Source: Thamnaconus septentrionalis (lineage: Eukaryota; Chordata; Actinopteri; Tetraodontiformes; Monacanthidae). Taken from it: DNA of 64,000 nt. The stretch covers positions 4,906,861 to 4,970,860 of the forward strand of contig CM020501.1 of NCBI GenBank assembly GCA_009823395.1, in the 5' to 3' direction. Position numbers and translations under genes: made by a program. The notes under the pieces were generated by a model. It made no database searches. It saw only the letters and a program-made list of their open reading frames with translations, and was not told where the DNA came from. Positions 11,681-23,664 of this stretch are shown here, piece by piece (position 1 is the stretch's first letter; each line of letters begins with the position of its first letter).

Positions 11681-12914
11681 CCGCTCTCTTCTCCCCGATT
11701 CTTACCCCCCTCTCTTCTCTTATTTTCTCCCTCCTCCCATAACTTGTCACTGTGATATAATTAGGACAACTGCTGAAATCCTGATCTTAAAAAAACACAT
11801 TTCCATCCTAACAACCAAGTTCCGGATGCTGCCAGATGTGTTCACTACTCTCAGATGAGTCCATCTCAGTAATCTACCTCGATGTGGTCTCTCCTCCACT
11901 TTTCACCACTCTTTTATGGGTGAGACAGGTATACGTGTTCAAGGCTATAACGCCTCTGCACCACAAGATCGAGTTTCTCCACAAAGGTGCTATGGTGTCC
12001 TCAAAGCTTGAGTTATGGACCATTTTCTTCACTTCTCGCCACATGCCTTTTACCCTTTTACCCTCACAGAAGCCGCCCATATTTTAAGCCCATATATTCT
12101 AAAAATCGTTCCATGAAGAATGTGCTGAAAGGAAGGAGTAATACTCTCCATCTCTGTTCCCTGATGCTTAATCCTTTAGATCTGCAGCATTTTAGAGAAA
12201 AATATTGCATTGTGACATGTAACTTTATTGTCAAATTGTTTTGGGGTTTTTTTTGTACAGCACAGTAACATCTTATATCAGTCACATCTATGGAAAAAGA
12301 ATGCCTTCTAACACTCCACACACCAATATGTGCTTTTATTTCAAGTAATTTAGGATTATATAACATGTCAAACTCCATTACAAATAAACACACTCTTCTT
12401 CTTGTCTGGGTCGGGGGAAAAAATCCACAACTGGCAATAAATTCTATGAACTGTATAATAAGTAAAAGGTTGTACATTTTCCCTGCCGGTGTAATGATAT
12501 CACTGTTACAGCAGATAAACTTATGAGTCTACTGAGCCTACTATTGCTATGAGTCCACTACAAATCTGCAGCAAATATTTTGATTGAAATTAATTGTTTG
12601 AATTATTGTCCCAGTAAAATGGTGTCAGAATTAATCAAAATTGTTGTCCAAAGAAAACAATGTCCTCACTAACAGGGTAACAGGGTGTATTTTTTTTCAC
12701 AACACAATTTGTCATACTGTGGTATTTATTGGCACAATTTTTCATCCAACCGTACCAGCTCCATTAACAGCATGCGACTGGTTGTTTGCAGCAAGTTTGT
12801 TTAAAAAGAGAAGTCTGGTAATGTATCAGTGAGGAAATGGCGTGTGTGCTTTGCTAACCATAAGATATGAACTGGATTTTTTTTTTCTAATGACTGGAGT
12901 CCAGATGTTATTCT

Positions 12915-13020
<106 letters not shown>

Positions 13021-13308
13021 GTTTTCATGCAGTGGCTGAGGTGAGGTCAGAGTTGGCCACCAATACAGCGGGAGAAAATTCCTCCCCCAGCCAAAAAGTG
13101 AGAAGGGAAGGTAAAAGGAAAGAGGAGATAAAAGACTGAAAGACATCTGCAGATTTGAAAAGGAATTGAACGTCAACATCTGCACACCTCAGAGGGCGAC
13201 TCAGCCAAACTGCTGCGCGGGAGGAGGTGAAGCCGCTATTCACAGCTGGTTCACATTAACAAGAGGCAATATGTCACCTTCAGCTGAATTCCAAACCCCC
13301 ACCCACCT

Positions 13309-13310
<2 letters not shown>

Positions 13311-13359
<49 letters not shown>
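13311..13359. repeat. (CA)n microsatellite
   Basis: About 24 uninterrupted AC units, 390 bases upstream of the nfam1 start codon. Confidence 0.95.
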
Positions 13360-13360
<1 letters not shown>

Positions 13361-13749
13361 CATGAGCCTCTCCAGCTAGCTAAAGCACATGACAAGATAC
13401 CCACGTGCCTGACACTCACACTTCTCTTCTCCAACAGTGTCTCGCAGTGGCGGAGATTCAGCACTGCACTTTACGTCACATCTAAGGGTGATGTCGGAAA
13501 ATAAATACGAAAAACTGGCTGTTGAGGCAAGCTGCCCCGCAAACGTATTGAACGTACGTTTTAAACGGACTGTTGCCAGTTGTGACTCTTACCTCATTCT
13601 CAGTTATGAGTCACTGGCCAAAAAAAAAACATTTTGAGGAACCAAGAAACGGGAAACAGGAACACAGTATTGCATTTCATGTGGCAACAATACTTGGAGA
13701 CACATAATATAGCAGTAAAGAGGAGATTCAGTCCAGAGACTCAAACAAA

Positions 13750-15390
13750 ATGGAAGCTCAACCACTCTGGTCTCTGTTTTTCTTGTCTGCTTGGATTTTC
13801 CTCGCTTATCTACCTTCTATTCACTCAGGACTGGAAACACCAAGTAAGCCATGCAAACCTCATTTGGACAGTCTTTGTATGAAACGATGTAATGATCTGA
13901 AATGCAATTTCAAGGCTGATTGTAGCAACATGTAATCAGGACACGGCTCCCTCTGTTTCAGATTATCTTCAGATGTGTAATTGTAAAAATGTTTTGTTTT
14001 GTCACTCATTTTATCAGATAAATCACACAAGCCACAACAACATGTTACTTCTTCTAGACACTCAGACACATAGTCATCCTCTTAATGGCTTAGTTTTGCG
14101 AAATTAAATCATCGGGAAATTAAAGAATGTTTTTACTCAGCAGCTGACTGGAGATGATAGATTAAGTCTTATTTATCAACAAAACAATCATGACATTCTC
14201 CAATGTCATGATTGACAAGAGCACTGTGACCTTTTGCAGGTATACAGCTGGACAGCACCGTGTTTGCGGCCATCAGAGGCGATGAGCTGCACATCACGTG
14301 CAAGCTGAAGATACCAGTGAACGAGAGCAGTAGCATGCTCACCTGCTCTGACCCTTTACAAAAACAAATATACAACAACGTCATCCCTGCCACGGCCAGC
14401 GAGCCAAAGGACTTTGAATGGACGGTGCTACTGAAAAACATGCAGAGCTCAGGAAAGTACTCGTGCAAGTATAAAAAAGCCAAGGTGTACTGGTTTCTGC
14501 GATTGAGAGGTGAGCGTGGAAAGCACCATGGGACAGCAGTTGGTTGAAAAAAAGAAGGGGAGGAATGCGTAGGAGTCTTATCTCTCATTTGTTAATGAGC
14601 ATAGCATTAGCCATCATGCTTTGACCAGTTTCTAATTGCTGCTTTTTTATTCCAGATCATGGCTACAAAGAGCCCACTACTCCAGATTTTACAGAGTGCA
14701 TTGTAGTCTCTGTTCTCACTGGTGTGCTGCTGATTTTCAGTGTGGTTGGCTCAGTGTATGTCCTCAGAGGATATTGGGTAAGAACCAGACTGTTTGACAG
14801 TAATTTTAACAGGTTTGAACTTTTGTTTTATGGAGCTAGAGCTTTAATAAAAAAAAAATTAAAATTAAAAAAAAAGTATCTTGTTGGAGGTATTCTTTTT
14901 TGGAGAGGAATGATTAACCCTGATTTTAAATTTTAGGAGGTTTGCTGCAGAAAAAAAAATCCTATAAAAGAAGCAAAGGAGGAGCAAAAGATGGAGGAAA
15001 ACAGTGTGGAGACAATAGCAACGACACCCCCGTCTTTCTATGCTGTAAGCATTTTTCTGGTCCTGAGCCCGACTTTTCATTTATATTTTGCCACATATTT
15101 AATATTTCCTGGACACTGACTTGAGACAATTTCAGAGCCTAGAACCTCGGCCCAGGTCCATTTATGACGTGCTGGACCACTCAACTACAAAAACAGAGCC
15201 AGCGCCATGCAAAGACAAACCCAAGAAAAATAAACCCCCCAAAATGGTGAGCACAGCTCTCATTATCTTTCTCATACTTTCTGAAAATTGAACTTCATAA
15301 CTCATGCAGTGATTTTCTTATCCACAGGTAACAGAATCCAAACCACCCCAGCAAGAAGACATGTTCGAATCAGTCTATGAAAATTTCTGA
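13750..15390 (+). CDS. nfam1: NFAT-activating protein with ITAM motif 1 (NFAM1), six coding exons
   Basis: NFAM1 is a type I membrane receptor of leukocytes that signals through an ITAM to calcineurin/NFAT. Exons 13750-13843, 14240-14509, 14656-14777, 14937-15044, 15136-15246 and 15328-15390 join in phase to 255 residues. Order: signal peptide; one Ig domain with paired Cys (HITCKLKI ... GKYSCKY); the juxtamembrane RDHGYKEP, close to human RDAGYREP as I remember it; one transmembrane helix (CIVVSVLTGVLLIFSVVGSV); CC; then a Lys/Glu-rich tail. The tail has a canonical ITAM, YASL-x7-YDVL, whose two halves lie on either side of the exon 4/5 junction. The protein ends SVYENF, matching the human VYENL end. 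NESS is a glycosylation sequon. f8a starts about 970 bases downstream on the same strand. Confidence 0.88.
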
Positions 15391-16155
15391 GTGATGGATA
15401 AATCTGTTTGTACACCACAGGAAATGTGTTTCAGAGACGGATGATGTGTTATTGAAATACAATGTAAAAATGTTGCCTGTGTTTTGTCAACATAAAAAGC
15501 AAAACTACAACATATTTAGTGAACACAACATAAGGAAGGCAATGTATTAATATTGTAATTGTTTAAATTTTGTAAAAAAAAAAAACAAAAAAAAAACATT
15601 TAATTTCACCAGCTAGTTTATATTACGTCTATTTTTAACTTGTTTGATTCTGATACCATTGACTGTGAAACTCAGAGGAAAAGGTTTCCTCTGAGTTGCT
15701 ATTTGTTCAAACAGATATGTAAACTTAGCACAAAGAGTAAAACTTGTGTTTTGTAGATCTGTAATTTGTTGTCACAGTGTTTCTTAATTAACAATTATAT
15801 ACAGTTGGAAACCTGTGTTTTTTTTATTATTATTATTTCTATTGACAGATGCGGAACAGAGCTGAAAGTATGAGTTTTTTGTTTTGTTTTTACAATTTAC
15901 TGTATTTTGCTGTTACAGTTGACTATTGTTTTGAGCCCTTGAGCCGAGAAAACTTGACAAACTTCATTATCTTCAGTCACAACTCTGCAACTCATCTTAC
16001 ATCCCTGTTCGTTACAAAGATGTCCTTAAATTTTATTTTAAATGTATTTTACCTTAGAAGAAAGCCCATGTAAAGGAAGCTTATTAAATTAATGTAGGGC
16101 CCATCCACATTACTTTTTTCCATATCACAGAAAATAAATACGCCTCTCTTGTTTG
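15391..16155 (+). other. nfam1: nfam1 3'UTR (extent inferred)
   Basis: AT-rich sequence after the TGA, with an AATAAA at 16133-16138 that would leave only about 200 bases to the f8a start codon. It includes A-rich runs near 15574-15597 and a perfect hairpin at 15669-15697. Confidence 0.55.
16133..16138 (+). terminator. nfam1: Poly(A) signal, probably nfam1
   Basis: AATAAA followed by a GT/T-rich stretch (about 16150-16165). Earlier near-signals in the 3'UTR are weaker. Confidence 0.45.
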
Positions 16156-16269
16156 GGATATACATTTAGTTCATTAAATTATAAAGTAGCAATTCGAAAA
16201 CTGTCGTTTTGCTAAGCTGTGACATTTAGGGTAGTTCCTAGTCAAAAGGGTACCACCCTTTAAGGCTTG

Positions 16270-16365
16270 ACAGCCAATGAAATTGTGCCTTTTTACTCAA
16301 CGAGCCAAGGGGCGTGTTGGACTTCCTGGTTTTCGTTGTTGTGTTTCTGCATCCATCATGGCGGC
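16270..16365 (+). promoter_or_regulatory. f8a: Compact f8a promoter with ETS- and YY1-like sites
   Basis: The short gap before the f8a start codon has no TATA box. It contains ACTTCCTGG (ETS-type core, about 16321) and the start codon itself sits in ATCATGGCGGCC, matching the YY1 core ATGGCGGC. Such sites are typical of TATA-less housekeeping promoters. This is motif reading only. Confidence 0.35.
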
Positions 16366-19300
16366 CGAGGGTGACTTTCTAGCGAGATACCGTGCGGTGT
16401 CCAATAAACTGAAAAAGTAAGGCTTTGCAAATCATCATTTATACAGTTACAGATTAAGTTAAATGCTGGGTTTATCTGATCTTTATGTGGTACTAATGCT
16501 ATGGATATCTTACAACAGCTGTCGCTGCTTATACCATGTTAAACTAGCCGTTAGCCTCTCGTCGTCGCCTCGGCCATAACTGCCTTCGTCTCGTATGTGC
16601 AATCAGACAAAATTCAGCTTTTGCCAAGGACGTGAATGGGTTTTTGGTTTTTTTTTAGAATTCAATATTTCTGAATAAAAAGCGTCTGTTTTGTTCCTTA
16701 GGCGTTTCCTGCGAAAGCCAAATGTAGCCGAAGCGAGCGAACAATTCGGTAAGACTCGACGTTGTCCATTTAGCTATCGGCTTGTTTACGAAAATTGACA
16801 GAGTTGCATAAGAACACCGTGCCATAAATACTGTATACTCCCTCTGAACAATCTGTCTTGCAGGTCAGTTGGCTAAAGAGCTGAAGCAGCAGGACTGTCT
16901 TCAGTATGCTGCGTTTTGCAACCTTGCCATGGCTCGGTAAGTGAACTCAAGTGACATTAGAAATCATGTTTTTATGGGGTGGGGGTGCTTATGTCTGTGT
17001 GCTTTGCTAGTTTATGACATCAGATCACAACATCAATTTAGACTGAGGACAGTGCTGTGTTTGTGTTCTATGAAGTCTGAATAAGAAGATAATTCCCTGC
17101 TGATGACGTGTCTGCTGTTTTGTTTTGTCCTGAATGTCCCAAATACAGTTGTGAGCAGACTCTTTTTAATGCTCCTGGTGAGGCCCTAGCACTAACTGAT
17201 GCAGCTCGCCTCTTTCTCACGTCGGAGAAAGAGAACTGGGCACTGCAGGCCCCCGGATTTGATGAGCACCTGCAGGCTGCGCTCAACTGTTACAGTTTCG
17301 CCATCAAGGTACAGCATGAGTCAGCAAATGCTCTGACAATATCTGTAACAAAGAGGAGTAAATTATGTGATGATAGTGTTTATTCTGTCCTGTGTCCTGT
17401 ACCCCCGTTGGAGAACATTGTCAAATCTGAGGAAAATAGGGATAGTGACCTTGTGTCTTTGTATCAATGGTTCCAGGTGTACATCGAGATGAACCAGCCT
17501 GTGATGGCAGCCAGCTTGTGTCTTGAACTGGGCAACGCACTGAAGGTAAAACTTTGAGTCCAGAGTATTTTATAAAGCTTATTGTTCTTTTTGATCAGAG
17601 TTACTCCTCTGTTTTCACTAGGAGATGAACAGGCCAGGAGAGGCTGTTGTGCATTTCCAGAGGGCTGCAGAGTTACAGATGCAGACACCAATTGAGGCTC
17701 TGCTGTCTCTGGGTGAAATGGCCACATGCAAAATTCTCACACGTGAGTTTATCTTTTCATTATTGCTGCTATTATAAAATAATTACTACAAGAAGCTGTT
17801 TATGTATAATGCACTATACACTGTACAACAAATCTCAAGGTGATACAGTACAGGCAAATAAAAAGCAATGATATTTAAAAGCAAAGTACACACTAAACAA
17901 GTACATGGATGTGCTGTTTTATGGAGCCTTCTTTTTCTATTGGAAAGGAATCAAAACTCTGAGGTGCCCAGTTTTTGTCGCCCAATTTCTGCAGTTAAAG
18001 TTTTCAATGTTGTGGGGTTTTTTTTGTTTGTTTGTTTGTTTGCAGGTGACTATGATGGTGCTCTGTCAGTGTTCACAGAGATGCAGTTGATGTGCCAAGA
18101 GAGAGGATTACAGTTACCAGGCACCACCACTCCTGTCGGTCAGATTCAACTTTAATCTACCTGCATATGTGCTGCTTGTGTGTAGACCAAATCCTGTGAA
18201 ATGTTAGTAAAATTTAGTTTGTTTCTCTCACTGTGTTGAAGTCAGCCAGTGATGGAACAAGAGTTAGATTCTAAAATCTAATCTAAATACCAAAGAGACC
18301 TCAGAGGGAGAACATATAGTATGTCTTTTCATTTGAATCATTACACTTTTCTTTTTCTTTTTAAAAGGTGCATTCATCGACATTGTGGCAAAATGTGAGA
18401 TTTCCAGAGTCCTGCTTTTGATGTTGCTTGAGGTTAGTACTTAACTTTCCTAATATTCCTATGCATGAATTATTATATTCTTTAAAACAAAATACACTAA
18501 AATCTTGTCTTGCACCATTTATGAAAATAATCTGTGGAAACAGATGAATATAAGACATATAGAGGTTGGGATTTCATTTTTAAACTAGGAAACCTTCTAG
18601 TTTGGCTCCTTCAAACATGATGCAGGATTTTTTTTTCTCTTCCATTTTTATTGTAAGTTAAAGTTAGAGATTAGATAACAGCTACATATACCACAATGTT
18701 ACTTACATTACAATTAGTGGGATTCACACTTCCTTTGACTTTAACTGATGAAACATGATTGTAGTCTGGCCAAAGTTTTTTGTTTGTTTTCCCTCAATAA
18801 TGCAGCACCCCAGACATGTACCAGTATGTTATGTGGCAAAGAGCTCCCACAAATGAACTACAAAAAGCAGAACAGTCAAGTATTGAGCATCAAAAGAAGG
18901 AAACACCTCCACATCAGCCGCGTCACAGAAAATAAAGCACTGCGGCTGCCAAGAGTCTCACATTGTTGCGACTGTTTGTGCGTTGGTACATTGTGGTTTA
19001 ATGATTTGAATCTTGTGTCTCCTGTGCAGCCCCCACCTCAGAAGCTCCTCACAGAACATGCTCAGACCCTGGAGAGATATGCATGGGAGTCTTTTGATCC
19101 TCACAGCCAAGGTAAATACACATTTATTTCAACAACCGTCTTTCTCCATCCAAGAAACTCGAAAACATTTCTAATGTACGTGGGCTTTTTATTAAGATTC
19201 CAGCGAGTACGTGAGTCCTGTGAGGGACATTTATTCGAAGTGACGTCAACACGACTTTTGTCTTCTCTTTTTTTTAGTGACCTTTCTCCCGGAGAATGTC

Positions 19301-19963
19301 TTCCTGCTCCTGCAATCAGTAGTGGTGAGTTTCATCATCCACATACTTGCACAGTTCACAGGATTTCCTGGTCCATCCTGCCTCGGAAAGGAAAAATGGT
19401 CGTCATGACTTTCATGCGGCACAGATGAATGCCCTGGAGCTGATCTCTCTGAGACAATGGAATGTTTTCCCATCTCTCTTTTTCTCACATTTCCAGTCAA
19501 GTCGAGGAAGCTTAACTCTTAGCTTTTGATGCAAAGAACCGACATTTATTAATCAATGTCTGTATCGCAATACATCTCAAATGCATTCATTTTGAAGCAG
19601 TTTATTCAGTGTATAGGTTTGAATTGTTTTGCATAAATGGTGATAAATCCTTAGGTCCCATCAAGTGCGTCTGTATTTGCACTTGGGATTTTATTTGTGC
19701 AGCACTTAACAGCGCAATCTGTTTTGCAGATGGCCTGTCAGGAGAAAGACACGCAGTCCCTGAAGTGTCTTCAGACAGAACTGTGGTGAGCATTTAAAAA
19801 TGTTTGTTTCCAACTTGTCATTGGCCTTGAGCAGCATTAATGTGACCGTGTGTTTGCCTCCCCTCCCCCTCCTTCCATCAGGCCATTCCTGACTGCTGAG
19901 CAGAATCATCTTCTCCATCTAGTGGTTCAAGAGCGCATAACGCCGTCTGGACAAGGCATATAG
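16358..19963 (+). CDS. f8a: 40-kDa huntingtin-associated protein HAP40 (F8A), twelve exons
   Basis: HAP40 is an all-helical, TPR-like protein that binds and stabilises huntingtin and links it to Rab5 endosomes. Exons 16358-16416, 16702-16748, 16864-16936, 17149-17308, 17477-17545, 17622-17742, 18046-18138, 18368-18432, 19030-19111, 19278-19324, 19730-19785 and 19882-19963 all join in phase to 317 residues. The start [19 protein letters not shown] and [15 protein letters not shown] match human F8A almost exactly. So do [69 protein letters not shown] and the end [22 protein letters not shown]. The protein is shorter than human (about 371) because it lacks the human Gly/Pro/Ala-rich inserts. No lesion is seen. 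Mammalian F8A is intronless within the F8 gene; this copy has introns. Confidence 0.96.
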
Positions 19964-20223
19964 TTGAGTCCAGTTTTAACTCACTCCCTATAGGAACGAT
20001 TCTTCATATTATGGAACATTCCTGTGTCCGACTGGGTCTGTTGTAAGACCTGAAGAAGTGTTGTTTTTAAAACTCCATAACTGTAATGTGCACATTATTC
20101 AAAAACCCTCACTGAGATAGATAGATTTAGACGTCAGTTAAAATCCTGTGTTTCCATAGAGCTTTGTTTTGTGTCAATTATGCCTGATGTAAAACATTCT
20201 GTACAAATGGTCGATCTAATTTA

Positions 20224-20229
20224 AATAAA
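20224..20229 (+). terminator. f8a: f8a poly(A) signal
   Basis: AATAAA about 260 bases after the f8a stop and about 50 bases from the oppositely oriented emp1 signal. A GT-rich stretch (20252-20280) follows. Confidence 0.6.
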
Positions 20230-20249
20230 GTTGAATGATTAATGCCTCC

Positions 20250-21548
20250 AGGTCGGTGCATATTTTCTGATGTTTATTGTGTTACAGCACATTTTTCACT
20301 GACCACAGAAACACAAGCTTTGCATTATTTTTTTATTCATGAATGATATGGCTTAACATCAGTTACAACTAAAATCTTCTATTGCATTGACCTGAAATAT
20401 AGTACACAGAAATATCGTTCTCTGTTTTTGGTTCACTGTTCATTCACATGTACAATTTACGTGTACTTTTTTATGATAGCAGCCAACTACAGATACAAAA
20501 TAAAACACGTTTAAAAAAAGAAAAAAGAAAACACTGCAAAAACACGGCTACATTGTACATAGAATAAAAAAGGGATATGCTAAACTTCAGTTGAAAATAG
20601 ATATATGTATAAAACTACTTAGTTTGGAAATGAAGGCTTGTCTCTGCTGATCGTTCAAGTACAACAACGGGAATGTTTTAGCTCTGCCAGCATGCCGTAC
20701 CTTCACAAATACAGTCTGGATTTATTTTGGACTGGTCTCTTTAAACCTGCAGTAGTAACTGTCAGACTCACAATGTGTCACTGCGGGATGATGAATATGT
20801 AAACCTAGCAGGAGTAGTTGGCTCACTCCATCCTCCTCCCACTCAGCAGGCTTTGTCCACTAGGGAACTAGGGGACATTGCCCTCCTCTAATGTGGCACA
20901 AGTTAAACTAATTCCTGTAGCTTTGTTCAGCAAAAATAAATTCAGCCAGGAGCTAGCCTTCCTGAAAGGTTCCAGCTCTCTTTGGATACCGATTTGTCAG
21001 TTTTATGCTTTGGTTTTAAAGCAAATAAAATTTATCATATTTGGCACCTTTTTTCATTTTATTTACTGCTGTTTTTGTTCATGCAAGGGAAACAATTACT
21101 GAAAATAGTCTCAACAAACTCATTAATAGAAAGTCTGCATGTTTATGTTACACTATTAGTTTACAGTACTAATGGATAAGGACAAAACTATCCAACCCGA
21201 TATGTTGTTACCCCTTAAAAGTAAATGTAAAAAATAACTTGTTTTATGAATAACTATATACTTGTACTATAAAGATATTAACAGTATTAGAGACTGCACC
21301 CTCCTAATCAACATTTAGTAACCCGTCCTGCCAGTTCACTCAAGCTATTCATGGAAAATACGCACAATTCAAATTTCAGTTTAAAATATTCAAAATATCA
21401 ACAAATGGCTCTTGCTAGCATTTTATTCCTCCCAAATTGTGAACGAACCCCTGTCTTTCTGGCCCCAAAAAATTCAAACTGGAAACCCAATACAAGGCTT
21501 GACCCCGCCCCTCCGCTCCCTCACCCGCCCCCCGTTGCTAGTTGTCTC
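20250..21548 (-). other. emp1: emp1-like 3'UTR (extent inferred)
   Basis: On the minus strand this follows the stop codon at 21551-21549. An AATAAA on that strand (20278-20273) is the last one before f8a, and another AATAAA-type site reads near 20331. The sequence is AT-rich with no supportable frame. Confidence 0.5.
20273..20278 (-). terminator. emp1: emp1-like poly(A) signal
   Basis: Reverse-strand AATAAA (TTTATT on the + strand). Expected cleavage 10-30 bases beyond would fall at about 20245-20262, on top of the expected f8a cleavage site. Confidence 0.5.
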
Positions 21549-23664
21549 TCACTCACTCTTCTTCCGCAGCACGAGGTAGGTGATCGCTAAGAGGAGGCTG
21601 AAGACAAAGGAGATCCAGGCCAAGACGTAGGAGTGGCCGTAGCCTCCCTCTGCATCGTTGACATGAAACTGGCTGGTGTAGATTGAGGCCGCGATCATTA
21701 TGCACAGGCCTGCAGGACAGAGGAGGAGTGAGGTTGTGTCACGTGTCCGCGCACGCACGCAGGGATGGGGCACTTATTACTTCCTATCATTATGAAATGG
21801 CCAATAAGCAGGAATGGAATTTGCAGTGCGGCTGCAATCAAAATTAAATGAGAAACACGATGGTTCCATTTTCCAGTCATGTAAAATCTTCATGAAGAAT
21901 GTTGAAAATCTTGTGACTGTTTGGAATAGCCTGGTAGCTGGCAAGCATTCCAAGTATCAGATTATGAGTTTTGACAGACGTATTATTGCTGTTCACAGGT
22001 CAAAGGTTAACCTTAAAAACACAGATTCGTTATTGATCATTTTGATTTAACAATAATAATTAGGAATTGTTAACAATGAAACAAGTGTTCTCATGGTGTG
22101 ACAATGGCTTCATTTTAACATTCCAATGTAATGAAACTTTTTTTCCATCTAGATAGACATATAGCACAAAACACTGAATCAATGTCAGTTTTAGCAAGAT
22201 CCACAGATTATTCAGAGTCAATGTTGCTGTTAATAATACAACACTGCTGAAGTTGAAAGTCCAAGAAATGGACAAAAATAACCTGCAGCGGTTTTCAGTC
22301 AAATGTCACTGAGACCTGAAGTCAGCTGGCTGTGTTAACCAATTAAAACTGGATGCACTGAAAATGTGGAGCATTTTAAACCCAGGTAACAAATAAGATG
22401 CAGCCACTGACTGATTTGCCACCAGTTTCCATTTGACAGGAACTTGTAGAAACTGTACACACTCCATATGAGTTCTGTTTGTATCAGCCATGCGTCAAAT
22501 GTCATGTTCAAGGGTTGCTGTCATCACAGTCAATGACATGCCTGACTAGGTAGGTAATAGATTTGAAGTTGTTCTGTTAGAAACCACAACAGTTTTGTTT
22601 CTCAGTTATATATAGACGAAAATAGTTATGTACATGTAAGTCCAATGATCTTATTCAACACAAACACCCAGCTCATTCCCTGGAGATACAAAAAAAAAAC
22701 CTCAGCAGAGAGCAGCACAGATAAATCAATATTTCTCCCGGTTTACTTACAAGCAATTAGCTGTAAAATGCCAGTGAAGGTGAATCTTTGGCCTTTGGGC
22801 AAGGTGAACAACTGAGCCACGAACACAAACAAGGCCAGAATGGCAAAGACGCAGGCCAGCACCGACGTAGCCTGGATCGTCTGGAGATATTCTGCAGCAG
22901 CAAAGAGGAGGAAAAAAATAGAGGCACCAAGTTACTGAGCTGTTTAGAAGAAGATAGGAGCGGAGCTGCCCTGTCAATATCCGGACCAGAAGAGTTGAGG
23001 CTGAAGGAAATGCTTAGAACAGTTTGACTTTCAGCTGAACTTGTTCAAACATGCTGATAAACATCTGTATCTGTTTTTCCATCCCAAACAATCTCAGATC
23101 AAGTCACATCAAGTCATCGTTACGACAGCTTTCTGGTGAGAACGTGAAGACCAATATCACCAGTTCAAGTCCTTCAAGCATCGACTCACCCTCGGGGTAA
23201 TCTTTCAGGTCGGTGTAATGCCACACGGTGCTTGCCAGCTCCCACTTTCCCCACAGGTCCGTTGACACTGTTTTAGTGATCCACCAGGCCTGAGGACACA
23301 GAGGAAGGCCAGAATAAACATGGCATATCAAGAATATCCAGACGCTGTGTCAATAATTGCTTGAAACCCGACAACACCTGTGTGCACGCAGCGTTGGCAG
23401 ACACGCTTCACTCTCAGTTTTTTTTCGTCTTGACGATGACGAAGATATAAAAAGCGTCACCTTCAGATACTCAACTGTAGGCTTATTTTTTTTATTTTAT
23501 TTTTTTTTTTTTTTTAACGTTGGACTGTGAGCATCCCGGGCAGATTCTTTGCAGTGTGTCAATGAGAAAATAAAAGAACTTCCACTCACATTGTCAATGG
23601 TTGCCACCAGCAGCAGGATGATGGTGGTGATGTGAAGGAAGACGATTCCAGCCAGTATCAACAT
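21549..23664 (-). CDS. emp1: Epithelial membrane protein of the PMP22/EMP family, probably EMP1 (four coding exons)
   Basis: This is a four-helix membrane protein of the PMP22/EMP/claudin superfamily, which acts at the plasma membrane in adhesion and membrane organisation. Minus-strand exons 23664-23590, 23289-23190, 22891-22751 and 21709-21549 join in phases 0, 1 and 1 to 158 residues, the usual size. Helix 1 is MLILAGIVFLHITTIILLLV. The first loop has NAWW and DLWGKW. Helix 2 follows YLQTIQATSVLACVF, with FVAQLFTLPKGQRF after it. Helix 3 is LQLIACLCIMIAASIYTSQF, and helix 4 ends LAITYLVLRKK. IYTSQF and YLVLRKK recall EMP1, while CIMIAASIYT also resembles EMP2. Being close to grin2b, as in human 12p13, favours emp1. 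The two loop cysteines of the family signature are absent (see findings). Confidence 0.85.

Noticed and set aside
15136..15390. Idea that fish NFAM1 has only a single inhibitory-type tyrosine motif (SIYDVL).
   Set aside because: Joining exon 4 to exon 5 reveals the first half YASL, giving a standard ITAM.
18748..19428. A 226-codon + strand frame between f8a exons.
   Set aside because: It passes through f8a introns and the exon at 19030 in the f8a frame; the phase-consistent f8a model explains it.
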